A stretch of 52,230 nt of DNA, from assembly GCA_002494165.1 (NCBI GenBank), contig DLBH01000049.1, positions 1 to 52,230 on the forward strand. Direction: 5' to 3'. Below are positions 1 through 8,366 of this stretch, one piece after another; within the stretch, counting starts at the first letter, position 1, and every line of letters starts with the position of its first letter. A program made the translations under genes and the position numbers. The notes under the pieces are model-generated. The model was given only the letters and a program-made list of their open reading frames with translations. It had not been told where the DNA came from and made no database searches. The stretch is from Lachnospiraceae bacterium UBA7026 (GTDB taxonomy: Bacteria; Bacillota; Clostridia; Lachnospirales; Lachnospiraceae).

Positions 1-464
1 ACCTTGATGCCCCAGGGGTCTGTGGCAACATCCAGAGTAGACCGCATCTTGGTATTGATAATCTCACGGGAAGTGAGGGTGGCATCCAGTTCCATGTCAC
101 CGATAATGTTACGAAGGGTTGTTGCCGTCAGGTTCTCTATGGCCATGATGGGGTTCTCCACACCGTAGGCATAAAGCTTGGGGTCTGTAATCTGGAAATA
201 GACCACCGTATCAATCTGCATGGTTACATTATCCTTTGTGATTACCGGCTGGGGAGCAAAGTCCACTACCTGCTCCTTCAGATTCACTTTTCTGGCAATC
301 CTCTCGATAAAAGGCATCTTAAAATGCAGACCTACGGACCAGGTCGACTGGTAGGCACCCAGCCGCTCCACCACGTAGGCACTGGCCTGAGGAACTACTC
401 TAACACAGGACAAAAACAAATATACTAATAATACAATGATAATCAACGGGAAAATAAAAGCCAT
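1..464 (-). CDS. SPFH/stomatin-like membrane protein, partial (C-terminus off window)
   Basis: Translating the minus strand from the ATG at 464 gives a single hydrophobic N-terminal segment (about residues 2-20) followed by an SPFH/band 7 domain: VVERLGAYQSTWSVGLHFK at about 30-48, then DNVTMQIDTVVYFQITDP and AIENLTATTLRNIIGDMELD. These are hallmarks of the stomatin/QmcA family, which oligomerises on the inner face of the membrane and organises microdomains. An AGGAGGG ribosome binding site lies about 7 nt before the ATG. It is the last visible gene of the run epimerase, LOG, NfeD, SPFH. NfeD proteins pair with SPFH proteins, which supports the call. Only about 154 codons are visible; the 3' end is outside the window. 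Confidence 0.9.
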   Translation of the reverse strand, partial: MAFIFPLIIIVLLVYLFLSCVRVVPQASAYVVERLGAYQSTWSVGLHFKMPFIERIARKVNLKEQVVDFAPQPVITKDNVTMQIDTVVYFQITDPKLYAYGVENPIMAIENLTATTLRNIIGDMELDATLTSREIINTKMRSTLDVATDPWGIK

Positions 465-561
465 ATACAGACCCTCCTTTTAAAACATGCAGGGGACTTC
501 CCCGGATCCTCCAGGGAAATCCACATAAAACTCTGACTATTGTACAAACGGCGTTAACCTG

Positions 562-1029
562 TCATCCACTGATCTCATGATAGATTCTGTCTTCATCCTC
601 CCCGGCGGCCTTCACGGTCAGCTTTACACCGGTGATAGCGACGATCCTGACCAGGGTCCCTTCTGGAAGAACCTGTTCATCATCCACATTTCTGGCACTC
701 CAGACCTGGCCTTTGACAGTGACCTGGCCCTTGTTGGTCAGGTTTTCCACGGTCTCAGTGACCAGGCAGGTCTCCCCAATCAGCCGGTCTGCATTGGTCT
801 TGACTGTCCTGTTGTTCAGATGTTCCTTGGCCCACTGTCTGGTCAGAACCAGCAGCAGGACGGAAATAAGAACAAAGACAGCCACCTGAGCCAGCTCACT
901 GAAACCCAGATAAGACAGCAGGGCTGCCACCAGGGCTCCCCCGGCAAACCAGATTGTGGTGAGACTGGTGGTCAGAATCTCAATGACGGTAAAGACTGCC
1001 GCGGCCCCCAGCCAATATAGAGTAATCAT
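562..1029 (-). CDS. NfeD-like membrane protein with C-terminal OB-fold
   Basis: A 155-residue protein with hydrophobic segments at about residues 3-20, 24-45 and 47-63, followed by a soluble domain of about 80 residues (GETCLVTETVENLTNKGQV, then GTLVRIVAITGVKLTVKA) typical of the short NfeD class (NfeD1b/YuaF-like). These partner SPFH proteins in membrane microdomains. It starts 6 nt after the LOG stop codon with an AGAGGAG site overlapping that stop, so the two are probably translationally coupled. The SPFH gene follows about 98 nt downstream. No serine-protease ClpP-like domain is present, unlike long NfeD proteins. Confidence 0.88.
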   Translation of the reverse strand: MITLYWLGAAAVFTVIEILTTSLTTIWFAGGALVAALLSYLGFSELAQVAVFVLISVLLLVLTRQWAKEHLNNRTVKTNADRLIGETCLVTETVENLTNKGQVTVKGQVWSARNVDDEQVLPEGTLVRIVAITGVKLTVKAAGEDEDRIYHEISG

Positions 1030-1035
1030 CCTTCA

Positions 1036-1593
1036 TCACTCCTCTTTTTCCAGCATCTTATATACTTCCAGGTAGATCAAAAGCTCCTCGGCACTGTCAA
1101 ACATATGATAGAGCTTTGCGACCCGGGGGGAGATAAAGTTCTCCTCTATTCCATACTCCATCATCTCCTTAAGCTTATTAAAGTAACCGTTGATATTATA
1201 GAAAATAATGGGCTTGGGCTGTTTGTCAAAGGCCTTGAGGACCAGGGTCTCAAAGAACTCATCAAAGGTTCCGATTCCTCCCGGCAGAATCAAAAAGGCA
1301 TCACTCTTTTGCCGGAGTAACTTCTTCCTTTCCCTCATGGTCTCTGTCATAATCATCTGGTCGCAGTCCTCGAAGAGTTCTCCATCCACGTCAAAGAATG
1401 ATGGAGCGATGCCCGTAATCTCACCCTCTGCCGACTTGACTCCCCTGGCTATGGCCCCCATGAGCCCTCTGGCTCCGCCGCCATAGACGATCTCATAATT
1501 CTTCCCGGCGAGGGCCCTGCCCAGCTTCTCTGTCTCCTCCATGTAGACCGGTCGGATCTCATCGACGGAGGAGGCGTAAACACATATCTTCAT
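1036..1593 (-). CDS. LOG-family protein (TIGR00730-type nucleotide phosphoribohydrolase)
   Basis: A 185-residue Rossmann-type protein. Its N-terminus MKICVYASS is followed by YGGGARGLMGAIARG (about residues 38-52) and PGGIGTFDEFFE (about 101-112). Together these form the lysine-decarboxylase-like LOG signature PGGxGTxxE. Characterised members release adenine or cytokinin-type bases from nucleoside 5'-monophosphates; the substrate here is unknown. I chose the ATG at 1593 because AGGAGAG sits 8 nt before it; upstream in-frame codons lie in a tandem repeat. It is preceded by the epimerase-like gene, with only a 16-bp repeat array in between, and followed closely by NfeD. Confidence 0.85.
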   Translation of the reverse strand: MKICVYASSVDEIRPVYMEETEKLGRALAGKNYEIVYGGGARGLMGAIARGVKSAEGEITGIAPSFFDVDGELFEDCDQMIMTETMRERKKLLRQKSDAFLILPGGIGTFDEFFETLVLKAFDKQPKPIIFYNINGYFNKLKEMMEYGIEENFISPRVAKLYHMFDSAEELLIYLEVYKMLEKEE

Positions 1594-1610
1594 AAATCGT
1601 CTCTCCTGTA

Positions 1611-1674
1611 TCTTCTGTCTTCTCAATCTTCTGTCTTCTCAATCTTCTGTCTTCTTAATCTTCTGTCTTCTCAA
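1611..1674 (-). repeat. 16-bp tandem repeat, 4 copies, overlapping a stop codon
   Basis: Four head-to-tail copies of a 16-bp unit (1611-1626, 1627-1642, 1643-1658, 1659-1674), reading TTGAGAAGACAGAAGA in the transcript sense, with one substitution in the third copy. It fills the spacer between the epimerase and LOG genes. The copy at 1659-1674 contains the epimerase stop codon (complement of 1671-1673). Because 16 is not a multiple of three, the TGA/TAA at the start of each copy falls in all three frames. Confidence 0.97.
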
Positions 1675-2570
1675 TGGTTGTCATGGAATTCCAGACTGTA
1701 ACTGATCTCACAGGTCTGGCCGCCGGCCAGTGTCTGCTCTCCGGTCTTGTTCGAGAGGTCCCCCTCAAAGCCGTCATCGTCTGTCCGGCCAAGCCAGGGC
1801 TCCAGACATACGAAGGGTCCCTGGGGCTTGGACCAGATTCCCACATAGGGGAAGCCCTGACAATAAAGACTTATAAAAGGTTTCTTGTCCGGGTCCGCGA
1901 TGCGGACGCAATCGATCTGTCCATCTTCAAATACCATGGCATCCAGGTCGAACATATCCCTGGCAATAGAAACGAAACCATCCTCCAGAGCAAGCTCATA
2001 AAACTTATCTGTCACAGCCAGGCCATTGTCCGTGTTGAGCAGCAGGTAAGTAAGCTCTTCCTTGCCGGGAAACTCCAGGTAATAGTCAGACCTCTCACCC
2101 CGGCCGGGTTCTGCCGGTACACAAAAGCCCGGATGACCGCCGATGGAATAGTACATGGTTTCCTGGCCAGCATTCTCCACGGTCCAAGTCACCTTAAGCT
2201 TCCGCCCGTCTTCGATCTCATGGGTGACAGTCAGAACGAAATCATAGGGATAGATCTCCTTTGAAGCCTGGTCTGCCGCCAGCCGGTGGATGATGGCTGT
2301 ATCCGTCTTCTCCACCAGTTCAAAATCTCTGTCCCTGGCAAATCCGTGCTGGCTTTTCATAGGGTAGGTCTTATCTCCCACCCGATACTCACCACCTGCC
2401 ACCTTTCCTACAAAAGGAAAGAGAATAGGTGCATGACGGTTCCATATGGCCGGGTCCGCATTCCACATACGCTCGGCCCCCGTCGCCTTGTCTATGACAC
2501 TGACCAGTTCAGCTCCTGCGTCAGCGACTGTTACTTTTATCTGATCATTCTCAATTACATGTAATGCCAT
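1671..2570 (-). CDS. Aldose 1-epimerase (mutarotase) family protein, LacX-like
   Basis: A 299-residue protein of the galactose mutarotase superfamily. Visible family residues are QHGFARD (about 73-79, first catalytic-type His), GGHPGF (about 143-148, second His) and FVCLEPW near the C-terminus, whose Glu is the expected general base. APILFPFVGK near residue 47 is typical of the LacX-like branch, whose substrates are poorly defined sugars or hexose phosphates. It leads the run epimerase, LOG, NfeD, SPFH. A promoter-like site at 2933-2962 would give a 5' leader of about 350 nt consisting largely of a 26-bp repeat array. The stop codon lies inside a 16-bp repeat. Confidence 0.85.
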   Translation of the reverse strand: MALHVIENDQIKVTVADAGAELVSVIDKATGAERMWNADPAIWNRHAPILFPFVGKVAGGEYRVGDKTYPMKSQHGFARDRDFELVEKTDTAIIHRLAADQASKEIYPYDFVLTVTHEIEDGRKLKVTWTVENAGQETMYYSIGGHPGFCVPAEPGRGERSDYYLEFPGKEELTYLLLNTDNGLAVTDKFYELALEDGFVSIARDMFDLDAMVFEDGQIDCVRIADPDKKPFISLYCQGFPYVGIWSKPQGPFVCLEPWLGRTDDDGFEGDLSNKTGEQTLAGGQTCEISYSLEFHDNH

Positions 2571-2648
2571 ATCCTACCCCCTGTATTCCTTCTTTCTTCC
2601 AAGTGTCAAATAGTTCTGAGGCCTCCTGCCAATCCACCGGTCCGCCTC

Positions 2649-2897
2649 CTGGTCCTTTTTGCTCCGGTCAGACTATCGGTCTTTCTGCTCCGGCCAGACT
2701 TCCGGTCCTTCCGCTCCGGTCAGGCTTCTGGTCCTTCTACTCCGGTCAGACTATCGGTCTTTCTGCTCCGGTCAGACTTCCGGTCTTTCTGCTCCGGTCA
2801 GGCTTCTGGGCCTTCTGCTCCAGCCAGACTTCCGGTCCTTCTGTTCCGGTCAGGCTCCTGGGCCTTCTACCCCGGTCCTTCCGCTCCGGTCAGGCTT
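2649..2897 (-). repeat. 26-bp degenerate tandem repeat, about 10 copies, with 78-bp higher-order period
   Basis: Units begin at about 2649, 2676, 2702, 2728, 2754, 2780, 2806, 2832, 2858 and 2874, nearly all 26 bp; the copy at 2858 is truncated. The core on the plus strand is CTTCTGCTCCGGTCAGACTT. Unit variants recur every third copy (units 1 and 4 end GACTA, 2 and 5 begin TCGGTCTTTC, 3 and 6 end CAGGCTT), so an older three-unit 78-bp block was itself duplicated. It lies in the probable 5' leader of the epimerase gene. The 26-bp period rules out a simple peptide repeat. Confidence 0.95.
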
Positions 2898-2932
2898 GGG
2901 TCCTTATGGCCATGGCCTTTTTCTATAAGGTA

Positions 2933-2962
2933 ATCATACCATAGAAGGTCAAAAAGGTACAA
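2933..2962 (-). promoter_or_regulatory. Probable sigma-A promoter for the epimerase run
   Basis: On the minus strand TTGTAC, an 18-nt spacer, then TATGAT, with a TG one base before the -10 box (extended -10). Transcription would start near 2926 and run through the 26-bp repeat array. Confidence 0.55.
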
Positions 2963-3246
2963 TAATCCCTGTCTGGCAAGGCAAAATTTTTTAGCCGTTT
3001 TTTCCGCCTGGCAAAAGGATCCAAGGCCTTTTTCCGCAGGGAAAAAAAGCAGAAAGCCTCACCTTCTATGCTATGAATGCTTCCCGCTCTTATATCAAAA
3101 AATATGTCAGCTATATTATGATGTCTATTATAGGCAACTTCTACAGGCCGCTTTTTGAAGTGCCCCCAAATAGTCAGACCAATAATCTAACTTGGGGAGC
3201 AGTTCATTTAAATGCCGCTTTTATTATACAGCTTTTCCAGGCCTTT

Positions 3247-4215
3247 TTATTCCTCTTCCTTAATCCATTTTGCCACGTCAAGAGCATGGTAGGTGATGAT
3301 CATGTGGGCTCCGGCCCTCTTCATACCAATCATATTCTCCATGACAATCTTCTTCTCATCAATCCAGCCATTCTGGGCCGCTGCCTTTACCATGGAGAAC
3401 TCACCGCTGACATTGTAAGCGCACAGGGGCATATTGGTCTTCATGGAGGCTGTCTTTAAGATGTCCAGGAAGGCCAGGGCCGGCTTAACAATGATAATGT
3501 CAGCACCCTCATCGATGTCATCCTGGATATCCCGGATAGCCTCGCGGGCATTGTGGTAATCCATCTGGTAAGTCTTCCTGTCGCCAAAGCCCGGTGCGGA
3601 ATGAGCCGCGTCACGGAAGGGTCCGTAATAGCCGGAAGCCATCTTGGCACTGTAGGCCATGATGGGTGTCATGGTAAGGCCGGCCTCATCGAGGGCCGCC
3701 CGGATGGCTGCCACATGGCCGTCCATCATATTGGAGGGGGCAACCATGTCAGCTCCTGCCTGAGCGCAGGTAACGGCGGTCTTGGCCAGCAGAGGCAGGG
3801 TCTCGTCATTTAAGATGATGCCGTCATGGATCACACCACAGTGGCCGTGAGAGGTGTACTCACACAGGCAAATATCGGCAATAACAACCAGCTCCGGAAA
3901 TACCTTTTTGATATAACGGATGGCTTCCTGGATGATACCGTGCTCATTGTAGGCCTCTGTACCTCTCTCGTCCTTGTGCTCCGGAATACCGAAAAGCAGT
4001 ACACCCTTGATGCCTGCCTCGCGGATCCTGTCCAGTTCCTCATCTAGACGGTCAATGGAATACTGGTAGATTCCCGGCATGGACGGAATCGGATTCTTGA
4101 TATCCTTTCCCTCTATAACAAAGACCGGATAGATCAGATCGGAAACACTGACTGTCGTCTCCCTCACCAGTGCCCTCAGTCCTTCTGAAGCCCGCAAACG
4201 TCTTCTTCGAATCAT
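3247..4215 (-). CDS. hemB: Porphobilinogen synthase (5-aminolevulinate dehydratase)
   Basis: A 322-residue, full-length HemB that condenses two 5-aminolevulinates to porphobilinogen. Visible features are the Cys-rich metal loop ICLCEYTSHGHCG (about residues 116-128, the zinc-type arrangement), the Schiff-base lysine in YSAKMASGYYGPF (about 188-200) and a second active-site lysine in IIVKPALAFLD (about 241-251). The ATG at 4215 has AGGGAGAG about 7 nt upstream. It is the last gene of the long tetrapyrrole run, 108 nt after the GNAT gene. Its product feeds the HemC domain encoded earlier in the same run. Confidence 0.97.
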   Translation of the reverse strand: MIRRRRLRASEGLRALVRETTVSVSDLIYPVFVIEGKDIKNPIPSMPGIYQYSIDRLDEELDRIREAGIKGVLLFGIPEHKDERGTEAYNEHGIIQEAIRYIKKVFPELVVIADICLCEYTSHGHCGVIHDGIILNDETLPLLAKTAVTCAQAGADMVAPSNMMDGHVAAIRAALDEAGLTMTPIMAYSAKMASGYYGPFRDAAHSAPGFGDRKTYQMDYHNAREAIRDIQDDIDEGADIIIVKPALAFLDILKTASMKTNMPLCAYNVSGEFSMVKAAAQNGWIDEKKIVMENMIGMKRAGAHMIITYHALDVAKWIKEEE

Positions 4216-4323
4216 AATTATCTCTCCCTTCTCACTATCCTTAAAAGGATTAATTGCAAAAACAGGTCTAATCCACCTGTAAGCCGCTACTCTCTGACCA
4301 GCCTGGCTCCGACCGGCTTGTCC

Positions 4324-4755
4324 TCAACGGGTCCGGCCGATCTCGATATACTGGATCATGCCAGGACCCAGGTCCTTGGTGGGCCTGGATATAAAGCCAT
4401 GTTTCTGGTAAAATGCTTCCCGGCCCAGTGCGCACATGAGGTCGAACATCATGGTCGTCCCTTCATAGCCTTCGTTAGTTACAAATTCCTTTAGTGTCTC
4501 AAGGATCAGGCTGCCTATGCCCTGGCCCCTTACCTCCGGCAGGACAATCAGGTCCTGCACATAGCAGACCACGGCACCATCGCCGACAATCCTGCCCATA
4601 CCTACAGGACTCCCATCCTTGTAGGCCACAAGGGTATAGAGGCTGTTGTTCAGGGCCTTCCGGGCCTGGTCTCTGGTCAGCCTGCGAAAACCAGCTGCCT
4701 TGCGGAGATTCAGGTAAGTATCCATATCCAGCCGGTCCTCCATCAGATGTATCAT
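4324..4755 (-). CDS. GNAT-family N-acetyltransferase
   Basis: A 143-residue single-domain GNAT protein. The acetyl-CoA binding signature is visible as LIVLPEVRGQGIGSLILETL (about residues 69-88, with the R/QxxGxG/A motif RGQGIG), preceded by MGRIVGDGAVVCYVQD. The substrate cannot be told from sequence. It sits between the sirC-like gene and hemB in the tetrapyrrole run with no obvious pathway role, so it may be a passenger. The ribosome binding site before the ATG at 4755 is weak; an in-frame ATG at 4743 is an alternative. Confidence 0.85.
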   Translation of the reverse strand: MIHLMEDRLDMDTYLNLRKAAGFRRLTRDQARKALNNSLYTLVAYKDGSPVGMGRIVGDGAVVCYVQDLIVLPEVRGQGIGSLILETLKEFVTNEGYEGTTMMFDLMCALGREAFYQKHGFISRPTKDLGPGMIQYIEIGRTR

Positions 4756-4921
4756 AGCCAGTCCCCGCCTTTTCTTTTCCTCATAATCTACAGATTGTTA
4801 AGACTGGCCCTCCTTTGGAAAGGCCATCATGGTTTCGATACTATTATAGCACTTTTTTGCTATTATGTCGCCCTGCGCCGATTTTTTCCATGTCTTTTTC
4901 AGAAACAATATGTCTTCAGCC

Positions 4922-5584
4922 TCAGCCTGAGTCCCTTGTCCCGGTTTCACCACCGGTCATCTCCCGGACCAGGTCCTTCAACTCCTGGTCTGTGAAAATT
5001 CTTCCCCTGGAAAATGCTTCTTCTGCCGCCCGGCCCAGGATGGCTCTCCGGTCCTTCTCCTCTGGGAAAAGTTCTCTGACCGTGATCCGCAGCCGGCCCA
5101 GCTGGTCAGCCAGGTCCCCATAATAATCAGGAAGTTCTTCACCGATTTTACGGCGGATCAGCCTGGTCAGGGCCGGACTGTTGGTCCCGCTGTTGATACC
5201 GATGCTGATCTCTCCCTTTTTTACCACTGCCGGAAACTGAAAACTACATTCCTGGGGCGCATCGACCACATTGACAGGAATCCTATATTCCCTGCAGATC
5301 CTGGAGACCTCCTGGTTAAACTGCCTGTCTCCCGAGGCCGCCACCACAAGGGCCGCCCCCTTTATATAGTCCTCCAGGTCCCTGGCTTTGATCTCCCGGC
5401 CAATGACCAGGCAGGAACTATCCGGCAGCAGTTCCCGGATACCGCTACAGATTTCTCTGGAGATCACCCGGACCTCCCCGCCGTACTTAAGCAGGGTCTC
5501 CACCTTCCGCAGGGCTACTTTGCCGCCGCCTGTCACCAGACATATTCTTTTGCTGATATCCACAAACATGGGAAAGAGAGCCAT
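4922..5584 (-). CDS. Precorrin-2 dehydrogenase / siroheme synthase N-domain protein
   Basis: A 220-residue Met8/SirC/YlnF-type protein. The NAD-binding glycine motif is in ICLVTGGGKVALRKVETLL (about residues 14-32); the family motif GINSGTNSPALTRLIRRKI is at about 130-148. It oxidises precorrin-2 to sirohydrochlorin, the substrate of the cobalt chelatase CbiK encoded in the same run, and some family members also insert iron to make siroheme. The ATG at 5584 has AAGGAG 7 nt upstream. It follows the cbiP-btuR fusion gene by about 180 nt. Having dehydrogenase and chelatase as separate proteins fits the early-cobalt pathway. Confidence 0.9.
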   Translation of the reverse strand: MALFPMFVDISKRICLVTGGGKVALRKVETLLKYGGEVRVISREICSGIRELLPDSSCLVIGREIKARDLEDYIKGAALVVAASGDRQFNQEVSRICREYRIPVNVVDAPQECSFQFPAVVKKGEISIGINSGTNSPALTRLIRRKIGEELPDYYGDLADQLGRLRITVRELFPEEKDRRAILGRAAEEAFSRGRIFTDQELKDLVREMTGGETGTRDSG

Positions 5585-5766
5585 AATTATCTCCTTTTCA
5601 GTCAGATTTCTCTGCAGGACTTTCCAGTCTGACTCCTCTGTAAGTCTTCTAATCCCGATTCAAAGCCCGGCCGTAGGGCCGGTTATATTTCTTTTCCATA
5701 ATCTTCAAGGCAAAAGCAGCTGATATAAGCTTCCCTTTGCAGACCAATATAAGCAAGTATACTGTA

Positions 5767-7923
5767 TTATTTTTCAATACCCTTACGGGCACTGATCCCC
5801 CGGTCGAAGGGGTGCTTTCTCTTACAGATTTCCGAAATATAATCGGCATGGTCCTTCATCTGATCCGAAGGATTTCTTCCCGTAAGAACCACTTCCAGGC
5901 CGGCAGGTCTGGTCTCTAAGAATTCCAGGACCGGCCCTTCGCTGAGCAGACCCTTGTCGATAGCATAGAGGGCCTCGTCCAGAACCAGCACGTCATAGTC
6001 TTTTGCCTGGTCAAAAATCCCCTTTAAGACAGCATCATTATTTTCCAGGACCTCTTCCAGTTCCGGGGCCGTCATCTGGAAGGAGAACTTGGCATACTCC
6101 TTGCCTGGGATCACTGTCACTCCATCAAGCTGGTCTAACACCTTTCTTTCGCTGGAGCTGTTATCTTTAAGGAACTGGTGGAAAAGAACCTTTCTGCCGC
6201 TGCCTGCCGCCCTTACAGTAAGGCCGACACCACAGGTAGTCTTGCCTTTGCCGTCGCCACAGTAGAGATGAACCAGACCTATGCCGGACTGGTCGTCTTT
6301 AAGGCCGCCGCAGCCAGTCTTTTCCTCTTCCAGGGCCTGGCAGGTCTCCCCGTCCTTTGGGCTTCCCTTTTCTTTGTTTTCTTTATCTACGTTTTCTTCC
6401 TTTGTTCCTTCTTTTTCTTCCTTGCCCTGGCTGTCTTCCTCAGCAAAAAGGATCTTGTAGATGGCATCCATATCCAGGCTTCTCCTGGTCAGGTCTGCCA
6501 GCTTGTTGTACTGGATCTCTTTATATTCAGCCACACTTAAGTGGTTTTCGTCTGGATCGATTCCCTTCTCCTTCATGATGTCTGCCACCAGGGCAAAGAG
6601 AAGGTCTTCATTGTCAAAGATTCCATGAAGGTAGCTGCCCCAGACCCGGCCGTTCTGATTGCGGAAGGCATCGATCCTGCCGTCCTCCAGCTGGATCATG
6701 GGCACTGCCTGGCCCAGATTCTCCGTGGTTCCCATATGGATCTCATAGCCTTCTAAGTCTCTCTTGTCCATACCATAAAGGTTGCTGTCCTCAAGGATAC
6801 TTCCCTGGATCCGGGTTCTGGTCTTAGCCTTCTTAAATACGGTTTTGGTATCCAGCAGGCCAAGGCCCCTCATCTGGCCCCCATGCTCCACATGGTCAGG
6901 ATCATACATTTCCTTACCCATGAGCTGGAAGCCACCGCAGATGCCGATCACCCTGGTGGTCCTGGCCTTGCGGATGATGGCTCCCTCCAGGCCACTCTCG
7001 ATAAGCCATTCCATATCACCCATGGTATTCTTGGTTCCCGGCAGCAGGATCAGGTCCGGATCTCCCAATTCTCTCTTGTCAGAGACATAGCGGATGGAAA
7101 CCCCGTCGATCAGTTCAAAAACACTGAAATCGGTAAAGTTGGATATGTGGGGCAGGCGGATGACTGCCACATCAATACCCTCAGTGATGGTCTTCTGGTT
7201 GAGCCGGTCAGAAAGGCTGTCCTCATCATCCACGTCGATTTTCTCCATGGGGATGACACCCAGGACCGGTTTGCCTGTCAGGTCTTCCAGCATCTCCAGA
7301 CCTGGCTTTAAGATCTCCACATCCCCGCGGAACTTGTTGATTACCACACCGCAGAACCTGTCCTGGTCCTCCTGGGGCAGAAGCTTGATGGTCCCGTAAG
7401 CTGAAGCAAAGACACCTCCCCTGTCGATGTCGGCCACCAGAATGACCGGGGCATGGGCCATCTTGGCCATACCCATATTTACAATATCATTTTCCGCCAG
7501 GTTGATCTCTGCCGGCGACCCGGCTCCCTCGATGACGATGATATCATTTTCCTCAGCCAGGTGGTTGAAGGCCTTCATGACCTCCGGAGCCAGCTGGTTT
7601 TTCATCTTGTAATAGTCCTGGGCACTCAGGTTATCGAAAACCTCTCCGTTGACAATTACCTGGGACCCCATATCACTGGTGGGTTTCAGGAGAATCGGAT
7701 TCATCCAGTGGGTCGGCTCCACCATGGCCGCCTCAGCCTGCATAGCCTGGGCCCGGCCGATCTCCAGCCCCTCTCTTGTTATATAAGAATTCAAGGCCAT
7801 ATTCTGGGATTTAAAGGGGGCCACCCTGTATCCATCCTGTTTAAAGACCCGGCAAAGACCCGCCGTTACAAATGTTTTCCCGGAATTGGACATTGTCCCC
7901 TGTACCATAATCGCTTTTGCCAT
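5767..7923 (-). CDS. Cobyric acid synthase fused to cob(I)alamin adenosyltransferase (CbiP-BtuR)
   Basis: A 718-residue two-enzyme fusion. Residues 1 to about 494 are CbiP/CobQ: an N-terminal ATP-binding domain (MVQGTMSNSGKTFVTAGL) and a class I glutamine amidotransferase-like domain with nucleophile Cys in VIGICGGFQLMG (about 328) and His in GSYLHGIF (about 430). A Lys/Glu-rich linker of about 50 residues follows. Residues from about 550 are BtuR/CobO, with P-loop GDGKGKTT and LVLDEALYAI. The first half amidates four side chains of adenosylcobyrinate diamide; the second adenosylates the corrin cobalt in the step before. I chose the ATG at 7923 (GAGGAG upstream); the longer frame would need TTG. 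A 31-bp repeat array separates it from cobD. Confidence 0.93.
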   Translation of the reverse strand: MAKAIMVQGTMSNSGKTFVTAGLCRVFKQDGYRVAPFKSQNMALNSYITREGLEIGRAQAMQAEAAMVEPTHWMNPILLKPTSDMGSQVIVNGEVFDNLSAQDYYKMKNQLAPEVMKAFNHLAEENDIIVIEGAGSPAEINLAENDIVNMGMAKMAHAPVILVADIDRGGVFASAYGTIKLLPQEDQDRFCGVVINKFRGDVEILKPGLEMLEDLTGKPVLGVIPMEKIDVDDEDSLSDRLNQKTITEGIDVAVIRLPHISNFTDFSVFELIDGVSIRYVSDKRELGDPDLILLPGTKNTMGDMEWLIESGLEGAIIRKARTTRVIGICGGFQLMGKEMYDPDHVEHGGQMRGLGLLDTKTVFKKAKTRTRIQGSILEDSNLYGMDKRDLEGYEIHMGTTENLGQAVPMIQLEDGRIDAFRNQNGRVWGSYLHGIFDNEDLLFALVADIMKEKGIDPDENHLSVAEYKEIQYNKLADLTRRSLDMDAIYKILFAEEDSQGKEEKEGTKEENVDKENKEKGSPKDGETCQALEEEKTGCGGLKDDQSGIGLVHLYCGDGKGKTTCGVGLTVRAAGSGRKVLFHQFLKDNSSSERKVLDQLDGVTVIPGKEYAKFSFQMTAPELEEVLENNDAVLKGIFDQAKDYDVLVLDEALYAIDKGLLSEGPVLEFLETRPAGLEVVLTGRNPSDQMKDHADYISEICKRKHPFDRGISARKGIEK

Positions 7924-8363
7924 ATCAAGCCCCACTCCTCTCTCCAAATTTATATCTCATATTTTCTGACAGCCCTCTTTACAGGCTGTCGCTTTAGATT
8001 ATTTTTATTGTTACAGCGTCATATTACCCATTTATATCTTTGATCTGACACCATTTTCCAGCTCTTTATTTAATTCGATATCTTTCCTGACTGCTTTATT
8101 TTAGTCTGATGCCCTTCCTGACTGCTTTTACTTAAGTCTGGTGTCCTTCCTGACTACTGTTATTCTAGTCTGGTATCCTTCCTGACTGCTTTATTTTTAC
8201 CTGACATCTTTTAACTGCTTTTACTATAGTCTGATGTCCTTCCTGACCACTGTTACTTAAGTCTGGTGTCCCTTCCTGACTACTGTTATTCTAGTCTGGT
8301 GTCCTTCCTGACTGCTCTATACAATCTGATATCATTCCTGATTAATCGTTTGATCTGGCATCA
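7924..8363 (-). other. 440-bp spacer within the cobalamin run, mostly repeats
   Basis: No gene seen. About 280 bp next to the cobD stop codon is a degenerate tandem repeat (8078-8366); the remaining 150 bp before the cbiP-btuR start is AT-rich and contains the fusion gene's ribosome binding site. No terminator with a U-tract was found, so read-through from cobD is plausible. Confidence 0.75.
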
Positions 8364-8366
8364 TTA
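8078..8366 (-). repeat. About 31-bp degenerate tandem repeat, 10 copies, ending in the cobD stop codon
   Basis: The marker TTCCTGACT recurs on the plus strand at 8084, 8115, 8147, 8179, about 8209, 8240, 8273, 8305 and 8335, spaced 30-33 bp. The next expected position, 8364, is the cobD stop codon itself, in a diverged copy (TTAGCTGCC). In the transcript the units are purine-rich and contain AGGAAGGA. Two-unit patterns (ACTGCTTTTACTTAA then ACTACTGTTATTCTA) recur, suggesting larger blocks were also duplicated. Confidence 0.92.

Larger units (their letters stand above)
2571..3246 (-). other. Long spacer between hemB and the epimerase gene
   Basis: No convincing gene in 676 bp. Plus-strand open frames here only translate the repeat array and have no ribosome binding site. 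The stretch holds, in transcript order, the end of the hemB message, an AT-rich region, a promoter-like site (2933-2962), then the 26-bp repeat array (2649-2897) up to the epimerase start. No clear rho-independent terminator was found after hemB. Confidence 0.7.

Noticed and set aside
1655..1846. Minus-strand 63-codon frame overlapping the end of the epimerase gene
   Set aside because: It is an out-of-frame shadow of the epimerase coding sequence that runs into the 16-bp repeat.
2564..2944. Plus-strand open frames of 126 and 89 codons over the 26-bp repeats
   Set aside because: They only translate the array in shifting frames, have no ribosome binding site, and the 26-bp period cannot give a stable peptide repeat.
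8078..8366. CRISPR array
   Set aside because: Units are contiguous and degenerate with no unique spacers between constant repeats, and no cas genes are present; the same applies to the other arrays.
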